NCBI RefSeq assembly: GCF_013403565.1
Contig: NZ_CP058627.1
Location: 2,728,001 to 2,792,000 of the forward strand
Reading direction: 5' to 3'
DNA length: 64,000 nt
Source: Chitinibacter bivalviorum
GTDB lineage: Bacteria; Pseudomonadota; Gammaproteobacteria; Burkholderiales; Chitinibacteraceae
Shown: positions 25,557-36,600 of the stretch, piece by piece
Numbering within the stretch: the first letter of the stretch is position 1
Layout of the letters: every line of letters starts with the position of its first letter
Made by a program: the position numbers and the translations under genes
The notes under the pieces: generated by a model
The model's database searches: none
Told to the model about the DNA's origin: nothing
The model's input: the letters and a program-made list of their open reading frames with translations, nothing else

Positions 25557-26612
25557 TTACACCAACCACACCCCATCGTGATATAGATTTTCCTCACCCA
25601 ACCATACACCGCCCGCCACATCGACAAACACATCAATATGAAAGCGCGTGTCTTTGCGTTTGAATTGCGGCTTGTTATAGCTGCCGTGTTTTGCGCCTAA
25701 GGACAGGTGAATACCGCACAGTCGCTCGTAAGTGCCAATATCGCTCACCGTGCGCTCGCGAGTGAAGGCGCGGTTCAGCCCCAAGCCCAATTCACGGATC
25801 CAGATTTCGCCTTCAACTGCACGAATCTTATCGAGTACAGCGTCAAATTCCGGCGTACTGTTTTCAACTGCAGTGATACGACCGGCTTCAACGACGATCG
25901 TGATTGCCTGCGGCGGGAAGTTGCAATGGAAAGTCGTATCGCCAAACACATAAATATCAGCACGGCCACTGACCGCTTCCAGATCGACCGCCTCGGTAAA
26001 CACCTCGCCAATCGGAAACTGCCCACCGATATTCTTCATCGCGCGATAGTCACCGACATTGAGCTTGGCTGGCTCTAGCGGCGTGGCAAAGCTCAGCGTA
26101 TGGCCGCTGCTGCTGACCAAGCGCGCCGAAGGTGCCGCGCCAATTTTGGCCTGCAACGCCGCGCCCGTACCACGGTAATAATCGGCATCTTCGTGACTGT
26201 ATCCGAGCGCATCGATATACCGCGGCGCCTCATCGCCGATCATGCGCGACAAATGCACATGCTCGATCACCTTCAGACCCTGCGCAAAAAGCTGCACGCG
26301 CAAACGATATGCATCAAGTCGGAAATGCGTCGATTGAATCAGCACAATCAGCGCTCCGGCAGGCTGCGCCGCAAATGCCGCCATCACCGCCTCATTATCA
26401 ACCGTACTGATTTCGATCACCTGCGCGGCAGGCAACGCCGCCGCATACGCCTGCGCCAACAGCGGCGCGAGCGGGCATTCGCTATCGTAAATAATCAGCG
26501 CCGGCTCATCCGCACCATGGCCTATCGCCACGCGAACAATATCGCCCACGTGTTGATGCGCTAATGCGCGGTGCTGTTCGGTGAGTTCGCAGTAATGTGG
26601 AGCTTCATTCAT
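25557..26612 (-). CDS. M29-like aminopeptidase family protein
   Basis: 351 residues. The C-terminal half resembles COG2309 aminopeptidases (thermophilic AmpT/AmpS type, metal-dependent). Motifs are NIGGQFPIGEVFTE, which carries the first metal-binding Glu, then ELGLGLN, the ERLCGIHLSLGAKHG metal-ligand block, and KDTRFHIDVF. The N-terminal half is less conserved. It is probably a cytoplasmic metallo-enzyme that removes N-terminal residues from peptides. A related dioxygenase (2,5-dihydroxypyridine) shares the fold, so the reaction is not certain. The ATG at 26612 is separated from a 49-bp repeat by a single base. Confidence 0.75.
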   Translation of the reverse strand: MNEAPHYCELTEQHRALAHQHVGDIVRVAIGHGADEPALIIYDSECPLAPLLAQAYAAALPAAQVIEISTVDNEAVMAAFAAQPAGALIVLIQSTHFRLDAYRLRVQLFAQGLKVIEHVHLSRMIGDEAPRYIDALGYSHEDADYYRGTGAALQAKIGAAPSARLVSSSGHTLSFATPLEPAKLNVGDYRAMKNIGGQFPIGEVFTEAVDLEAVSGRADIYVFGDTTFHCNFPPQAITIVVEAGRITAVENSTPEFDAVLDKIRAVEGEIWIRELGLGLNRAFTRERTVSDIGTYERLCGIHLSLGAKHGSYNKPQFKRKDTRFHIDVFVDVAGGVWLGEENLYHDGVWLV

Positions 26613-26613
26613 G

Positions 26614-26662
26614 GGGTATATGACTCAAGACCAACACGATAAATGCCTACATAGATATACAT
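26614..26662. repeat. 49-bp inverted-end repeat, copy 10
   Basis: GGGTATATGAC ... AGATATACAT; 49 bp. The left end lies one base from the start codon of the M29-like gene (minus strand), so it makes up that gene's leader. The right end is TACAT instead of TACCC. Confidence 0.6.
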
Positions 26663-26774
26663 AAAGACGTATTCATCGATCGAGCAAGATTAAAAACACG
26701 AAGCCCCAATTATCGCACGCCGCCACAACCTACAGCACACTAGCCGCGTAGCGGCAGCCTGCCGAATGACGGGC

Positions 26775-26815
26775 ATTTGATATGGCGCAACCCCACAGGA
26801 CTACGCCATACAAAT
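26775..26815. terminator. Hairpin beyond fsr, possible terminator
   Basis: Arms ATTTG-a-TATGGCG and CGCCATA-CAAAT (12 bp with one bulged A) flank a 16-nt loop, right after the fsr stop. There is no T run, so termination strength is doubtful. Confidence 0.45.
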
Positions 26816-26818
26816 GGA

Positions 26819-28012
26819 TTATTTATTGCGCAAACTCGGCAGCAAGCCCGCCACTATCCCCAGTAGTGGCAAGAAAGCCAAGACCTGATAGATGCTGATA
26901 ATGCCAAAACTATCGGCCAAGCGCCCCACCAATGCGGCGCCGATACCGGCAATCCCAAAGGCCAGCCCAAAAAACAGCCCTGACACCATACCGACCTTAC
27001 CCGGCATCAGCTCCTGCGCATACACCAGCATCGCCGAGAACGCCGACGACATAATTAGCCCAACGATAAAGCTCAAGGCCACCGTGCCACTGAGTCCGAC
27101 ATAGGGCAGCGCAATTGAAAACGGCGCGGCGCCTAAGATCGAAAGCCAGATCACCGTTTTGCGACCAATGCGATCGCCAATCGGGCCGCCAAGCACCGTA
27201 CCCAGCGCGACGGCAAACAGAAACACGAACAATAGCAATTGCGCCTGCTGCGGAACGAGCGCAAAACGCTCGATCAAATAAAAGGTGTAATAGCTTTGAA
27301 AACTCGCCATATACACAAACTTGGTCATCAACAGCGTCAAAAGTACCCCCATCACCCACAAGGTTTTGCGTGGTGTAAATGGTGCGACTTTCGCGTTGCC
27401 TTTGTGACCCTGCGCTTTTTGCTGGTGTGAATACCACCGACTAATGCGCCACAACACGCCCATCGCCAGCAAGGCAGCAAGTGAAAACCACGCCAAACTC
27501 GGCTGACCAAGCGGAATGACGATCAGCGCAGCAAGCAGCGGCCCCGTCGCACTGCCCGCATTCCCGCCGACCTGAAACAGCGATTGCGCCAAGCCATGCT
27601 GGCCTCCCGACGCAAAGCGTGCGATGCGTGATGATTCGGGGTGGAAAATCGACGAGCCTGTGCCGACCAAGCCTGCGGCCAGCAAGATCAAGGGGAAGGT
27701 ATCGGCTTGCGACAACTGCAATAGCCCAACCAAAGTAAAGCCCATGCCGACCACCAGCGAGTGCTGCTGCGGGCGTTTATCCGTCACCGCACCGATCAGC
27801 GGCTGCAAAATCGACGCGGTAATCTGGTAGGTCAGCGTAATCAAACCGAGCTGAGCAAAGCTGAGGTGATAGTTGCCCTTCAGCATTGGATACAAAGCCA
27901 AGATCAGCGATTGCATCATGTCATTCAGAAAATGGGCGCTACTGATGGCCGCCAAAACGCGGTATCGGGTCGATGCGCGCTCGGGCTGGCTGGTGATCGT
28001 CGCAGTATTCAT
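26819..28012 (-). CDS. fsr: Fosmidomycin resistance-like MFS transporter
   Basis: A roughly 397-residue inner-membrane MFS protein with 12 predicted helices. It begins with the Fsr signature SAHFLNDMMQSLILALYPML and has the MFS motif GGPIGDRIGRKTVIW between helices 8 and 9. Homologues export fosmidomycin and other drugs by proton antiport. I chose ATG 28012 because GGAG stands about 8 bp upstream; two longer in-frame starts (28033, 28051) lack this. An AraC regulator is divergent about 100 bp away. Confidence 0.9.
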   Translation of the reverse strand: MNTATITSQPERASTRYRVLAAISSAHFLNDMMQSLILALYPMLKGNYHLSFAQLGLITLTYQITASILQPLIGAVTDKRPQQHSLVVGMGFTLVGLLQLSQADTFPLILLAAGLVGTGSSIFHPESSRIARFASGGQHGLAQSLFQVGGNAGSATGPLLAALIVIPLGQPSLAWFSLAALLAMGVLWRISRWYSHQQKAQGHKGNAKVAPFTPRKTLWVMGVLLTLLMTKFVYMASFQSYYTFYLIERFALVPQQAQLLLFVFLFAVALGTVLGGPIGDRIGRKTVIWLSILGAAPFSIALPYVGLSGTVALSFIVGLIMSSAFSAMLVYAQELMPGKVGMVSGLFFGLAFGIAGIGAALVGRLADSFGIISIYQVLAFLPLLGIVAGLLPSLRNK

Positions 28013-28114
28013 CTGACGCTCCAAGTGAGTCATGGGATAAGTTGAGAACACATCTTATTGACATCACCCCTGCCTGTCCTGCGAGAATAAGGCAAACACT
28101 ATCGAGAATACGAC

Positions 28115-28885
28115 ATGCTTATCGAAAGAGTTGGCCCACTGCGCGATATGGCCGGTGCATTGCTGCACGGCAAGGCCGTCGATCATCAACCCGGCTCGGC
28201 CACGATCCGCCATTGGCACGAAGTCGCCCAGCTACTGTATGCGATCAGCGGCGTGATGCGCGTAATCACGCCGCTCGGGCAATGGATCGTACCACCCAAT
28301 CGCGGCATCTGGATACCTGCTGGTGTGTGGCACGAGGTGTTTATGATCGGCCTGGTCGAAGTACGCTCGATTTATATTCGCCCCGATGCGGTGCAGGATT
28401 TGCCGCGCGAATGTTGCGTCCTTGAAATCACCCCGCTGATGCGCGAGCTGATTTTGGCGGCGATCAGCATTGATTATCAGGAGCAGCCCATCCGGCCGCG
28501 CAGCCAGATGATTGCGCAATTGCTTCTCAATGAAGTGAAAACACTCACCACGCTACCGATGCAACTGCCGATGCCCGACGACGAACTGCTGCGTGAGGTT
28601 TGCGCTGACATTCTGGCCAACCCTGATGAAAACCGCACGACTGAGGATTGGGCCAGCCAAGCCGGTGTCGATGCGCGCACGCTGCAGCGCCGATTTAATA
28701 AAGTCACCGGTATGACGCTGGGCGAATGGCGGCGGCAGGCCCGATTACTCAATGCGCTGGAACGACTCGCGCAAGGCGAGCGCGTGATTGATGTGGCTTT
28801 TGATTGTGGCTACAACAGTCCCAGCGCATTTACCGCGATGTTCAAACGCCAATTTGGCATTACGCCGAGCTGCTTTTTTTCTTAG
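28115..28885 (+). CDS. AraC-family regulator with cupin N-terminus
   Basis: 256 residues. The N-terminal cupin-like sensing domain (about 15-130; RHWHEVAQLLYAISG, PPNRGIWIPAGVWH) is followed by a C-terminal AraC pair of helix-turn-helix units (about 155-255; WASQAGVDARTLQRRF and DVAFDCGYNSPSAFTAMFKRQFG). This layout is typical of regulators of neighbouring MFS exporters, and fsr is divergent from it. The TAG stop shares its last base with the start of a 49-bp repeat. Confidence 0.9.
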   Translation: MLIERVGPLRDMAGALLHGKAVDHQPGSATIRHWHEVAQLLYAISGVMRVITPLGQWIVPPNRGIWIPAGVWHEVFMIGLVEVRSIYIRPDAVQDLPRECCVLEITPLMRELILAAISIDYQEQPIRPRSQMIAQLLLNEVKTLTTLPMQLPMPDDELLREVCADILANPDENRTTEDWASQAGVDARTLQRRFNKVTGMTLGEWRRQARLLNALERLAQGERVIDVAFDCGYNSPSAFTAMFKRQFGITPSCFFS

Positions 28886-28935
28886 GGTATATAAACCAAC
28901 GCATTTCAAATAAAAGCCTTTATGGAAATACTCCC
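28885..28935. repeat. 49-bp repeat family, copy 11 (51 bp)
   Basis: GGGTATATAAACC ... GAAATACTCCC; two bases longer because the right end reads ATACTCCC. Its first G is the last base of the AraC gene's TAG stop. Confidence 0.55.
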
Positions 28936-29647
28936 GCAAACCAGTAGCAATTCAATGGGTAAATGCCAATCACCCGATGACGGCTTTGCCATCACCATGA
29001 ATGCAGCGTACACCCGCTTGCAGCCCTCTCTGCCCCTCGCTCAAACACCCCACCATAAGACACCCAACAGTTGAATGCCTGGGCGTTGCTCTGCGATTTG
29101 ACATTAAAAACGACACTCAATTTGCTTACAGAAAAACTTTTTCAAAAATAAGGCGCTTCGCTCGAATAAAGACCAAAAAGGTGATGGGCTTGCCTAAACA
29201 CGCATATCGCGTACGGGATTTCCTGTACGCAAGTCGAAAATGGAGGGAACTTCAATACCACTTTCATACATGCATCATCATCAAAATGAAAGAATACCAG
29301 TAGAAAAAATCTGTAATTAAATTACTTAAATTTCGTCAATCATGAGCGAAAAATTGATCCGATAGACGGAAAATTACAACAGCATATTAGTATGTAATAA
29401 TGCCGTCACAATATAATTACAAGTGCGCACACCTCCGCCGACCCCCTTTACAAGTGATCTAAACCACTGACTAATAGGGCTAATTCGCAGTAGACTACAT
29501 TTTTATGACAGGGTCTTGCACGAGCAGATCGGCATTTTCTCCGAAAATGACACGACTCGCCGGCAAGAAAAAATGTTGTCTACTACATGCATGTTGATTG
29601 TCAGCAAGCATACCGATTTAGATGCCGGCAGGGTGTCAAAATACATC
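28936..29647. other. 712-bp interval before pilG without a recognised gene
   Basis: The sequence is more A/T-rich than its surroundings. A hairpin with arms GCGTACgGGA / TCCtGTACGC lies at about 29209-29230. Frames in this stretch are short and match nothing I know. The last 130 bp read in frame with pilG and could belong to a longer form of it. The pilG-H-I-J-chpA promoter is probably in its right part. Confidence 0.6.
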
Positions 29648-30478
29648 ATGACACAACGTCGATCATTCGCAATTACCTTACTTGGACTCAGTGAGTCCGA
29701 AGTCCGCCTCGTTAAAAGCATCTGCGCCCTGACTGCTAGCCGCGCCCGCAGCTATCACATACAGGAAGATTTGCAAAAGAAAGCAGACATTTATATCGCC
29801 AACGCGGAATCCAATGCGGTCCTCGATATCCTGCGCCGACTTAATCGACACAATCAAATGCCGGTGATTTACGTCTCGCGGACCGAGATTGAGCAGGGCG
29901 AATATCGCCTTAAACGACCGATGTTGCCCACGACGCTACTCAAGCTACTCGAAACCGTCACCATCACCGCGCATAACTTCACGCCCGAGCTGGCGCAACT
30001 GGGTGCCGCCGATTTACAAGGCAATAATCCAGAAAGCAATCGCCTGATCAATCAGGTGCTCTCGAGCAATGCGCCCAAGCAATGTTTTCGCGCCTTAATC
30101 GTCGATGACAGCCCGACAGTTCGTAAGCAACTGGAGCTGTTTCTCAAATTGCTGGGCGGCGATATTGATTGCGCCGAGACGGGTGAAGCGGGTATTGCGC
30201 TGGCACAGCAGAATGAATACGACATGATTTTTCTCGATGTCGTGCTGCCCAATGCCGACGGCTATCAAGTCTGCCGCACCATCCGCAAAAACCGCGATAC
30301 GAAACACACCCCCATCATTATGCTGACGAGCAAAAGCTCGCCATTTGATCGGGTTCGCGGCACGCTGGCCGGCTGCAGCACCTACCTTACCAAGCCAGTA
30401 GAAAGTGCTGTTTTCAAAGAAGTTGTCCAGAAATATCTGCCACAAGCCGTGGTTAGCGACGATTTTGCCGCCGCTTAA
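29648..30478 (+). CDS. pilG: PilG-like response regulator with N-terminal extension
   Basis: About 276 residues from ATG 29648. The C-terminal half is a complete receiver domain: RALIVDDSPTVRKQ, phospho-acceptor Asp near 197 in IFLDVVLPNADGYQ, MLTSK and LTKPV. It is close to PilG of the twitching-motility Chp system. The N-terminal 120 residues look like a second, degenerate receiver without an acceptor Asp, where ordinary PilG has nothing. It lies first in the pil-chp operon. The start is uncertain: no good Shine-Dalgarno is visible, and in-frame ATGs at 29573 and 29591 are alternatives. Confidence 0.75.
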   Translation: MTQRRSFAITLLGLSESEVRLVKSICALTASRARSYHIQEDLQKKADIYIANAESNAVLDILRRLNRHNQMPVIYVSRTEIEQGEYRLKRPMLPTTLLKLLETVTITAHNFTPELAQLGAADLQGNNPESNRLINQVLSSNAPKQCFRALIVDDSPTVRKQLELFLKLLGGDIDCAETGEAGIALAQQNEYDMIFLDVVLPNADGYQVCRTIRKNRDTKHTPIIMLTSKSSPFDRVRGTLAGCSTYLTKPVESAVFKEVVQKYLPQAVVSDDFAAA

Positions 30479-30517
30479 TTCAATACATTCAATCTGTCTT
30501 AATCCCAAGGTAAAACC

Positions 30518-30877
30518 ATGAAAAAAGTACTCGTAGTTGATGACTCTCCTGCTGATTTGGCCAATTTGCGCACCATCCTGACCGACGTGGGTTGCTTTGT
30601 TTCGACGGCATCCAATGGCAGCGAAGCGGTAAAAAAAGCCAAGGCCGATAAGCCAAATATAATTTTCCTCGATATCGTCATGCCCGATATGGATGGCTAC
30701 GAAGCTTGCCGCCTGTTGAGCGAAGAGCCTTCGACCAAAGATATCCCGATTGTGTTTGTGACCAGCAAAGGTCAGAAAGCAGATCGCGTTTGGGGCCAGA
30801 TGCAAGGCGCTAAAGGCTATGTTGTGAAGCCGTATTCAGCCGATCAATTGATCGATCAGCTCAAAGCACTGGCGTAA
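30518..30877 (+). CDS. pilH: Twitching motility response regulator PilH
   Basis: A 119-residue single receiver domain with acidic pair VVDDS, acceptor Asp52 (IIFLDIVMPDMDGYEA), conserved Thr/Ser in VTSK and Lys in VKPY. In the Chp pathway PilH acts with PilG downstream of ChpA to set pilus retraction and extension. ATG at 30518 after a 39-bp gap, in the pilG-H-I-J-chpA order. Confidence 0.93.
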   Translation: MKKVLVVDDSPADLANLRTILTDVGCFVSTASNGSEAVKKAKADKPNIIFLDIVMPDMDGYEACRLLSEEPSTKDIPIVFVTSKGQKADRVWGQMQGAKGYVVKPYSADQLIDQLKALA

Positions 30878-30883
30878 TTGAAG

Positions 30884-31366
30884 ATGGACATGCCCGTTAA
30901 TATTGCAAACGCAGAGGCCTCGCCGCTGGCTGGCGAATATATCCAGCGCCGATATGGTGTGATCGCTGGTGGTCTGCATTTACTACTGCCGCAGGGTGTG
31001 TCCGCTGAGTTGCTGCACGATCAGGAATTGACCCGCATTTTGCTGGCCCCGCCCGCATTGCGCGGGGTTGCCAATGTACGCGGCACATTATTGCCCGTGT
31101 TTGATCTGGCCAAGCTCATTGCAGCCCCGGCCAGCACAGACGAACAAGTATTGATGCTCGGCAACCATCCCGATGCATTAGGCTTGCTGGTGCAAGGTTT
31201 CCCCCTGCCACTGAGCGGCCTGCAAACCCTCACGAATGCTCAAGTTCCCACTCTGCTGCAGCCCTATTTGCGTAGCGCATGGCAGCAGCAAGAACAGCAC
31301 TGGTTCGACATCGATTTATTACAGCTATTTCGTGATCTGGCTGCACTAAAGACCCACCAAGAGTAA
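30884..31366 (+). CDS. pilI: CheW-like adaptor PilI
   Basis: 160 residues with one CheW fold ([45 protein letters not shown]). It couples the PilJ receptor to ChpA. Start: ATG at 30884, 6 bp after pilH; a TTG at 30878 and an ATG at 30890 are possible. It is located in the middle of the operon. Confidence 0.88.
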   Translation: MDMPVNIANAEASPLAGEYIQRRYGVIAGGLHLLLPQGVSAELLHDQELTRILLAPPALRGVANVRGTLLPVFDLAKLIAAPASTDEQVLMLGNHPDALGLLVQGFPLPLSGLQTLTNAQVPTLLQPYLRSAWQQQEQHWFDIDLLQLFRDLAALKTHQE

Positions 31367-31377
31367 GGACTCAATCA

Positions 31378-33489
31378 ATGAATTTCTACCAAGGATTGGT
31401 GCTTCGACTCGAAGAAGCACTAGGCCAGCGCTCGGTCGCTTGGCGTACCAAAACACTGACGCGCGGGATTATGGGCGGCTTTGCCCTATTGGGTTTGATT
31501 TACGTTTTAACGTTCGCGATGGACGAATTTGCGCACAGCCAAATGGAACGCATCGACGAATTCGAGCTGGCACTGAAAACAGCCGAAGTCAATTACGTTC
31601 AAGTGCGTCGAGACGAGAAAAACTTCTATCTGCCGTTCAAACTGGATAAACCGCGCTACCTCAAACAACACGATGAGCAAACCAAAAAGCTGCTCAAATC
31701 GATTGACGAAGTGATTGCGCTCTCACCGGACGAGGCCAGCACTGCCAAAGCCAAAGAAATGCAGCAGGCGGTCAAGCTCTACAAAGAAAAATTTGATATT
31801 TCTGCCAAAAAAATTCTGGAAGCTGGTTTTAACGAGGAGCACGGGCTGCATAAAGTTATGCGGACGGCGATTCGTGAATTGGAAAGTAAGCTGCCGAACA
31901 ACGCCAATGAGCTGGAAATTTCCATTCTAAAGTTACGAAAAATCGAGAAAGACTTTATCCAGCGTGAAGACATTAAATACAAGCAAGAGCACACCGCAGA
32001 GCGGGCGGGATTTGGCACGGCATTAAGCCGCCTGAACCCTGCCAACAAAGATGAAATTAACACCTTATTTAGCCAATATACGCAGGCATTTGACGCCTAC
32101 GTTGACGCTCAATTAGCCGCTCGACAAGCAGAAAAAGAAGCCAATAAGGCATCAGATAAACCCGAAGAAGTGCTCGAAACGCTGACCAAAGTCGCTCTCA
32201 GCGCCATTGATTCACAAGAATCATTCGACAAAATGCTGTCGAATACCTCAGTCGCCATTTTTACACTGGTACTGATCGGCATTGCCCTGATCCTGACCCT
32301 GATGGTGACCTTGATTGCCAAAGGTATTCGTCAGCCAGTAGAGCATTTGCATAATACAGTCGAGGCGCTGGCCAATGGTGAAGACGTACGCACCGACATG
32401 GAACAGCCTGATGAGCTAGGCGAATTGGGTCGCTCGTTTGACCGCATGATTGAAGAGCGTAACGCGGTTCAGCAAGGCATTATCGACGAGAACGAAAAAC
32501 TCAACGATGCCGTACTTAATCTGCTGCAAGCCGTTGCGATTCTGGCGCGTAAAGATTTGACGCACAAAGTACCCGTAACCGAAGACGTAACAGGCCCCGT
32601 CGCCGACGCCTTGAACTTGCTTTCATCCGAAACGGCCAAGGTATTGCAGCGCGTATCCGATCTATCGGCCGACGTGACGCAAGCGTCTTTGCTGGTAAAA
32701 GAGCAAAGCGATGAAGTAATGGGCATTGCGGAAAAAGAAAGCGAAGAAGTGGAAAAAGCATCGAAAGCGCTGACCACCGCCGCCGATTCGATGACCAAAA
32801 TTGCGGCCGTCGCACGTAGCGCCAACCAATCGGCCGAGCACGCGATGAAAACCACGCGTCAGGCGATGGAGTCAGTAAATACCACTGTCAGCGGCATTAA
32901 CAATACCCGCGAAACGATCCGCGAAACGGAAAAACGCATTAAACGTCTGGGCGAGCGCTCGCAAGAGATTTCGCTGGCGGTGAATTTGATTAACTCGATT
33001 TCGGAACGAACGCACATTCTGGCCTTGAACGCGTCGATGCACGCAGCGTCAGCCGGTGAAGCCGGTCGCGGCTTTGCGGTGGTGGCCGACGAGGTACAGC
33101 GTCTGGCGGAAAATGCCCGTCAGGCGACGCAGCAGATTTCATCGCTGGTCCACAATATTCAGGCCGATACCGCTGAAACCATGAGCGCGATGAATCAGGC
33201 GATTGAGCAAGTCGTCGCTGGCTCGCGTCTGGCCGAGCAAGCGGGTCAGCAGATGGAAGTAACCGAGCAAAATACCGCTCAGCTGGTAAAAGCCGTACAG
33301 CAGATCGCTGTGGCGTCTGAAGCGCAGGTTCGCGTTAATCGCGATCTGGTGGTTCGCGCCGAAGCGATTAATGCCTCTACCCAGTATACGAATGCGAAGC
33401 TGAAGGAGCAGTCTCTGCAGACACATAGTCTGGTGGAGTATGCCCGCGGCCTCTTGTCTGCCGTACGGGTATTTAAGCTGCCAGATTAA
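31378..33489 (+). CDS. pilJ: Type IV pilus chemoreceptor PilJ
   Basis: A 703-residue methyl-accepting-type receptor. A membrane helix near residues 30-50 is followed by a helical periplasmic region (about 55-290), a second membrane helix (about 297-320), a HAMP domain and a long coiled-coil signalling domain. The hairpin tip has the PilJ variant [21 protein letters not shown] in place of the usual LLALNAAIEAARAGE. It senses surface contact through pilin in Pseudomonas. It begins 11 bp after pilI. Confidence 0.93.
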   Translation: MNFYQGLVLRLEEALGQRSVAWRTKTLTRGIMGGFALLGLIYVLTFAMDEFAHSQMERIDEFELALKTAEVNYVQVRRDEKNFYLPFKLDKPRYLKQHDEQTKKLLKSIDEVIALSPDEASTAKAKEMQQAVKLYKEKFDISAKKILEAGFNEEHGLHKVMRTAIRELESKLPNNANELEISILKLRKIEKDFIQREDIKYKQEHTAERAGFGTALSRLNPANKDEINTLFSQYTQAFDAYVDAQLAARQAEKEANKASDKPEEVLETLTKVALSAIDSQESFDKMLSNTSVAIFTLVLIGIALILTLMVTLIAKGIRQPVEHLHNTVEALANGEDVRTDMEQPDELGELGRSFDRMIEERNAVQQGIIDENEKLNDAVLNLLQAVAILARKDLTHKVPVTEDVTGPVADALNLLSSETAKVLQRVSDLSADVTQASLLVKEQSDEVMGIAEKESEEVEKASKALTTAADSMTKIAAVARSANQSAEHAMKTTRQAMESVNTTVSGINNTRETIRETEKRIKRLGERSQEISLAVNLINSISERTHILALNASMHAASAGEAGRGFAVVADEVQRLAENARQATQQISSLVHNIQADTAETMSAMNQAIEQVVAGSRLAEQAGQQMEVTEQNTAQLVKAVQQIAVASEAQVRVNRDLVVRAEAINASTQYTNAKLKEQSLQTHSLVEYARGLLSAVRVFKLPD

Positions 33490-33496
33490 TGACGCT

Positions 33497-33516
33497 GCGG
33501 GTGCTGCAGCACCCGC
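33497..33516. terminator. Perfect 20-bp palindrome between pilJ and chpA
   Basis: GCGGGTGCTG and its reverse complement stand back to back just after the pilJ stop, with no T run. A hairpin here could reduce chpA expression relative to pilJ or protect the upstream mRNA. Confidence 0.5.
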
Positions 33517-33618
33517 CTTCCCTGTCATTTGCATCCATCAATCATCCACCAAACGTTGTCATGCCGCGTATAAACCCGCGGCGTATAGACGTTTGTTGAC
33601 TATTTACAAGGGGGCTCT

Positions 33619-36600
33619 GTGCTCGCTGAATCATCTGCTGCGCTGTTGGCAGCACTTGCCACGGCCATCGCCAACTGCCTTGACGCCGACCATACGGATC
33701 ACCAGGCGGCCTTGCTCGACGCCACCACTGCGGCTCATCAATTGGGCGAACTGGCCGAACAAGCAGGCCAAACTGGGTTTTGGAGCTATTGCAGCATGCT
33801 GGCCGAGCAACTCGCCAGCTGCGTGAGCGCCGCCAAATACACCCCACCTGCCCACACGGCCCAAGTGTTGATCGACTATCTGGCGCAGCCTGCAGCCCCG
33901 CAACGCCTCGCTTTGCTTGAGCTACTCGCCAATACGGGCTGGCCCACGCCAATGCCGGATGAAGAATTGCAGGTGTTTGCCGAGTTATTGCAGCAAGATG
34001 CGGCCGCACAAGCCACAGATGCCGCGCAATGCATCGACATCTTGCCGCCGGCCTGCGCATCCAATGACCTTGCGCACGCCAATGACGCCATGCTGGATGA
34101 CTCATCCGAATTACTCGCCAGTTTGGCCGCAATGCAGCTAAAAGCAGCCGAATTTGAAGACGAACACATTGACGTCTTTAGCCTGCTCGATGAAGTCGGC
34201 CAACTCGTGCAGCAAGATTGGCAAACGATGCAATTGGCCGATTTGCTGCTGGCGCTGTCGCTGGCCGCACAAGCCGAGCAGAAAACCACGCTCGATGCGC
34301 TATGTCAGCAGCTCGACTATCTGCTCGCCGAGCGCAGCAATCCCTCGCGTGAGGCCTTGGCCGAGCAACTGCCTTTGCTGCTGTTGGATGCTCTAATGAG
34401 TGAACCCGATCAGCTCACCGCGCTGATCGCGCGCGCCGAAGTATTGTTTGCCCCAGCAGCGCATCAGCACCTTGAGCCTAGCCTGACGACGCCATCGCGG
34501 GCTGAAGAGACGCACCAAGCTGCGACCGTTTCCGATACGGGCATGACGACGGAGCCCGCCGTGGTAGGCGCCGATATGCTGCAAATTCTGAGCGAAGAGC
34601 TTGAAACCATGGCGCAGCCATTGGCCGATGTGATTGCTCAGCTCAGCAAGGGCGACGCAGCAAGCGCCGAGGGCGTGACTGAAATTTGCGAGCTGATCGA
34701 ACGATTGACGCAAGCGTGTTACGGCATCGGTATGCCGCCGCTGGGCGACTATCTGGCGACGCTGAGTCTGCGATTATTGACGAGCATCGAAACAGGTTGG
34801 AACGACGCGTTTTCAAATATCTTGCTCGAGCTAACGCAGTGGCTTGGCCAATACTGCGCCGAGCCGCAGAATGAAAATCACGTCGAGGCGCTCTTGGGCA
34901 TGTTGATGCTGATGGGCGAAGACGATGAAGCGCTACTCGCCAGCTTGCGCGCCCGCCTACTCGCCCAAGAAATTAGCGCCCACACACTAAGCCCAGCGCC
35001 GGAACGGCAAAAAATCGCCCTGCTTAGCGACGTCTCACTTGCCGTACCCGACGATATTAGCGCTGAATTAATGGAAGGCTTGCTGCAAGAATTACCCGTG
35101 CAGGCAGGCGCATTTGCGCAGGCGATGCAAAAAGTCGTTTCGGGACGCGGCAGCATGGCCGATCTCGACATCGCCAAACGCGCTGCGCATACACTCAAAG
35201 GCGCGGCCAATACCGTCGGGATCGCTGGCGTTGCCAACTTGACGCACCATCTGGAAGACATCCTGATTGCGCTGTCTGAAGCGGGTCATTTACCCGGCGC
35301 GGCAATGGCCAATTTGTTGACCGAAGCTGGCGATTGCTTGGAGGGCATGGCCGAAGCTCTGATGGGCAGCGGGCCAGTGCCAAGCGATAGTGTGTCGGTA
35401 TTCCAGCGCGTACTGGATCTGGCCAATTTGATTGATATTGAGGGGATCAACACAGAGGGTATCTCTTCAGAATCCAGTATCAGCAATAATCAGCCAGCTA
35501 TACCTGCCGGCACGCCCATCGAGGCGCAGCAAGAGCAGATCGAAGCCATGGTACGTATTCCGGCCAAATTGGTCGATGAAATGCTCAATCTGCTCGGTGA
35601 ATCGATTGTCTCGGTCGCGCAAATGCGCGAATTGCTCTCGCAGTCGAGCGAAGTTAATCGCCGTATGCGGGCGCAAAATCAGAACGTGCAACAACTGGTC
35701 GGCGAGCTGGAGCAGCGTATTGAAGTACGCAGCCTCGGCATCGCGACGCCAGCGGCCAATCAGGATTTTGACGCTCTGGAATTTGAGAGCTACAACGAGC
35801 TGCATTCGATTTCGCGACGCCTCACCGAGGCGACGACCGACTCGCGCGAGCTGGGTCTGGAAACCGAAAGCCTGTATCAACGTCTGGGCGAAGCAATCGA
35901 AGCGCAGCATCGTTTGCAGGTGAATAATCAAGAAGTCGTGATGCGCACGCGCATGGTCCCGGTGAGCACGATCGAGGCGGGGCTGCAACGCGCAGCGCGC
36001 CAGACTGCGCGCCTGCTCGACAAAGATGTGGCGCTCGATTTGCACGGCGAGCACACGCTGGTCGATAGCCATTTGCTCAATACGATTGTGGACCCGCTGA
36101 TGCATGTGTTGCGCAATGCGATCGACCACGGCATTGAAACGCCCGAATTGCGCCTCGCCAAAGGCAAACCTGAACAAGGCCAGATTCGCCTCGCCTTTGC
36201 CCGCGAAGGCAATTCGATTGTCGTGCGTTGTAAAGACGACGGCGCAGGGCTAGATTTAGCCGCAATTCGCAGCAAAGCCGAGCGTTTAGGCCTGATTGAT
36301 GGCCAGACGCTACTGAGCCAGAACGAAACAGCGCGCCTGATTTTGCGTCACGGCTTTTCGATTCGCGACGAAGCCAGTCAGGTGTCGGGGCGCGGCATCG
36401 GCATGGACATCGTGCTCTCAACCGTCAATGCGCTAAAAGGGAATTTGGTGCTGCATACCGAGCAAGAAAGCGGTTTACAGATCGAAATGCGTTTCCCTGT
36501 TTCGCTCGTCGCCAGCCACGCGCTGCTCATTGAATCGCAGCAACAGCGCATGGCGATTTCCACCAGCGGGATTCTCGATCTGGCCTACTTCGATCTGGCC

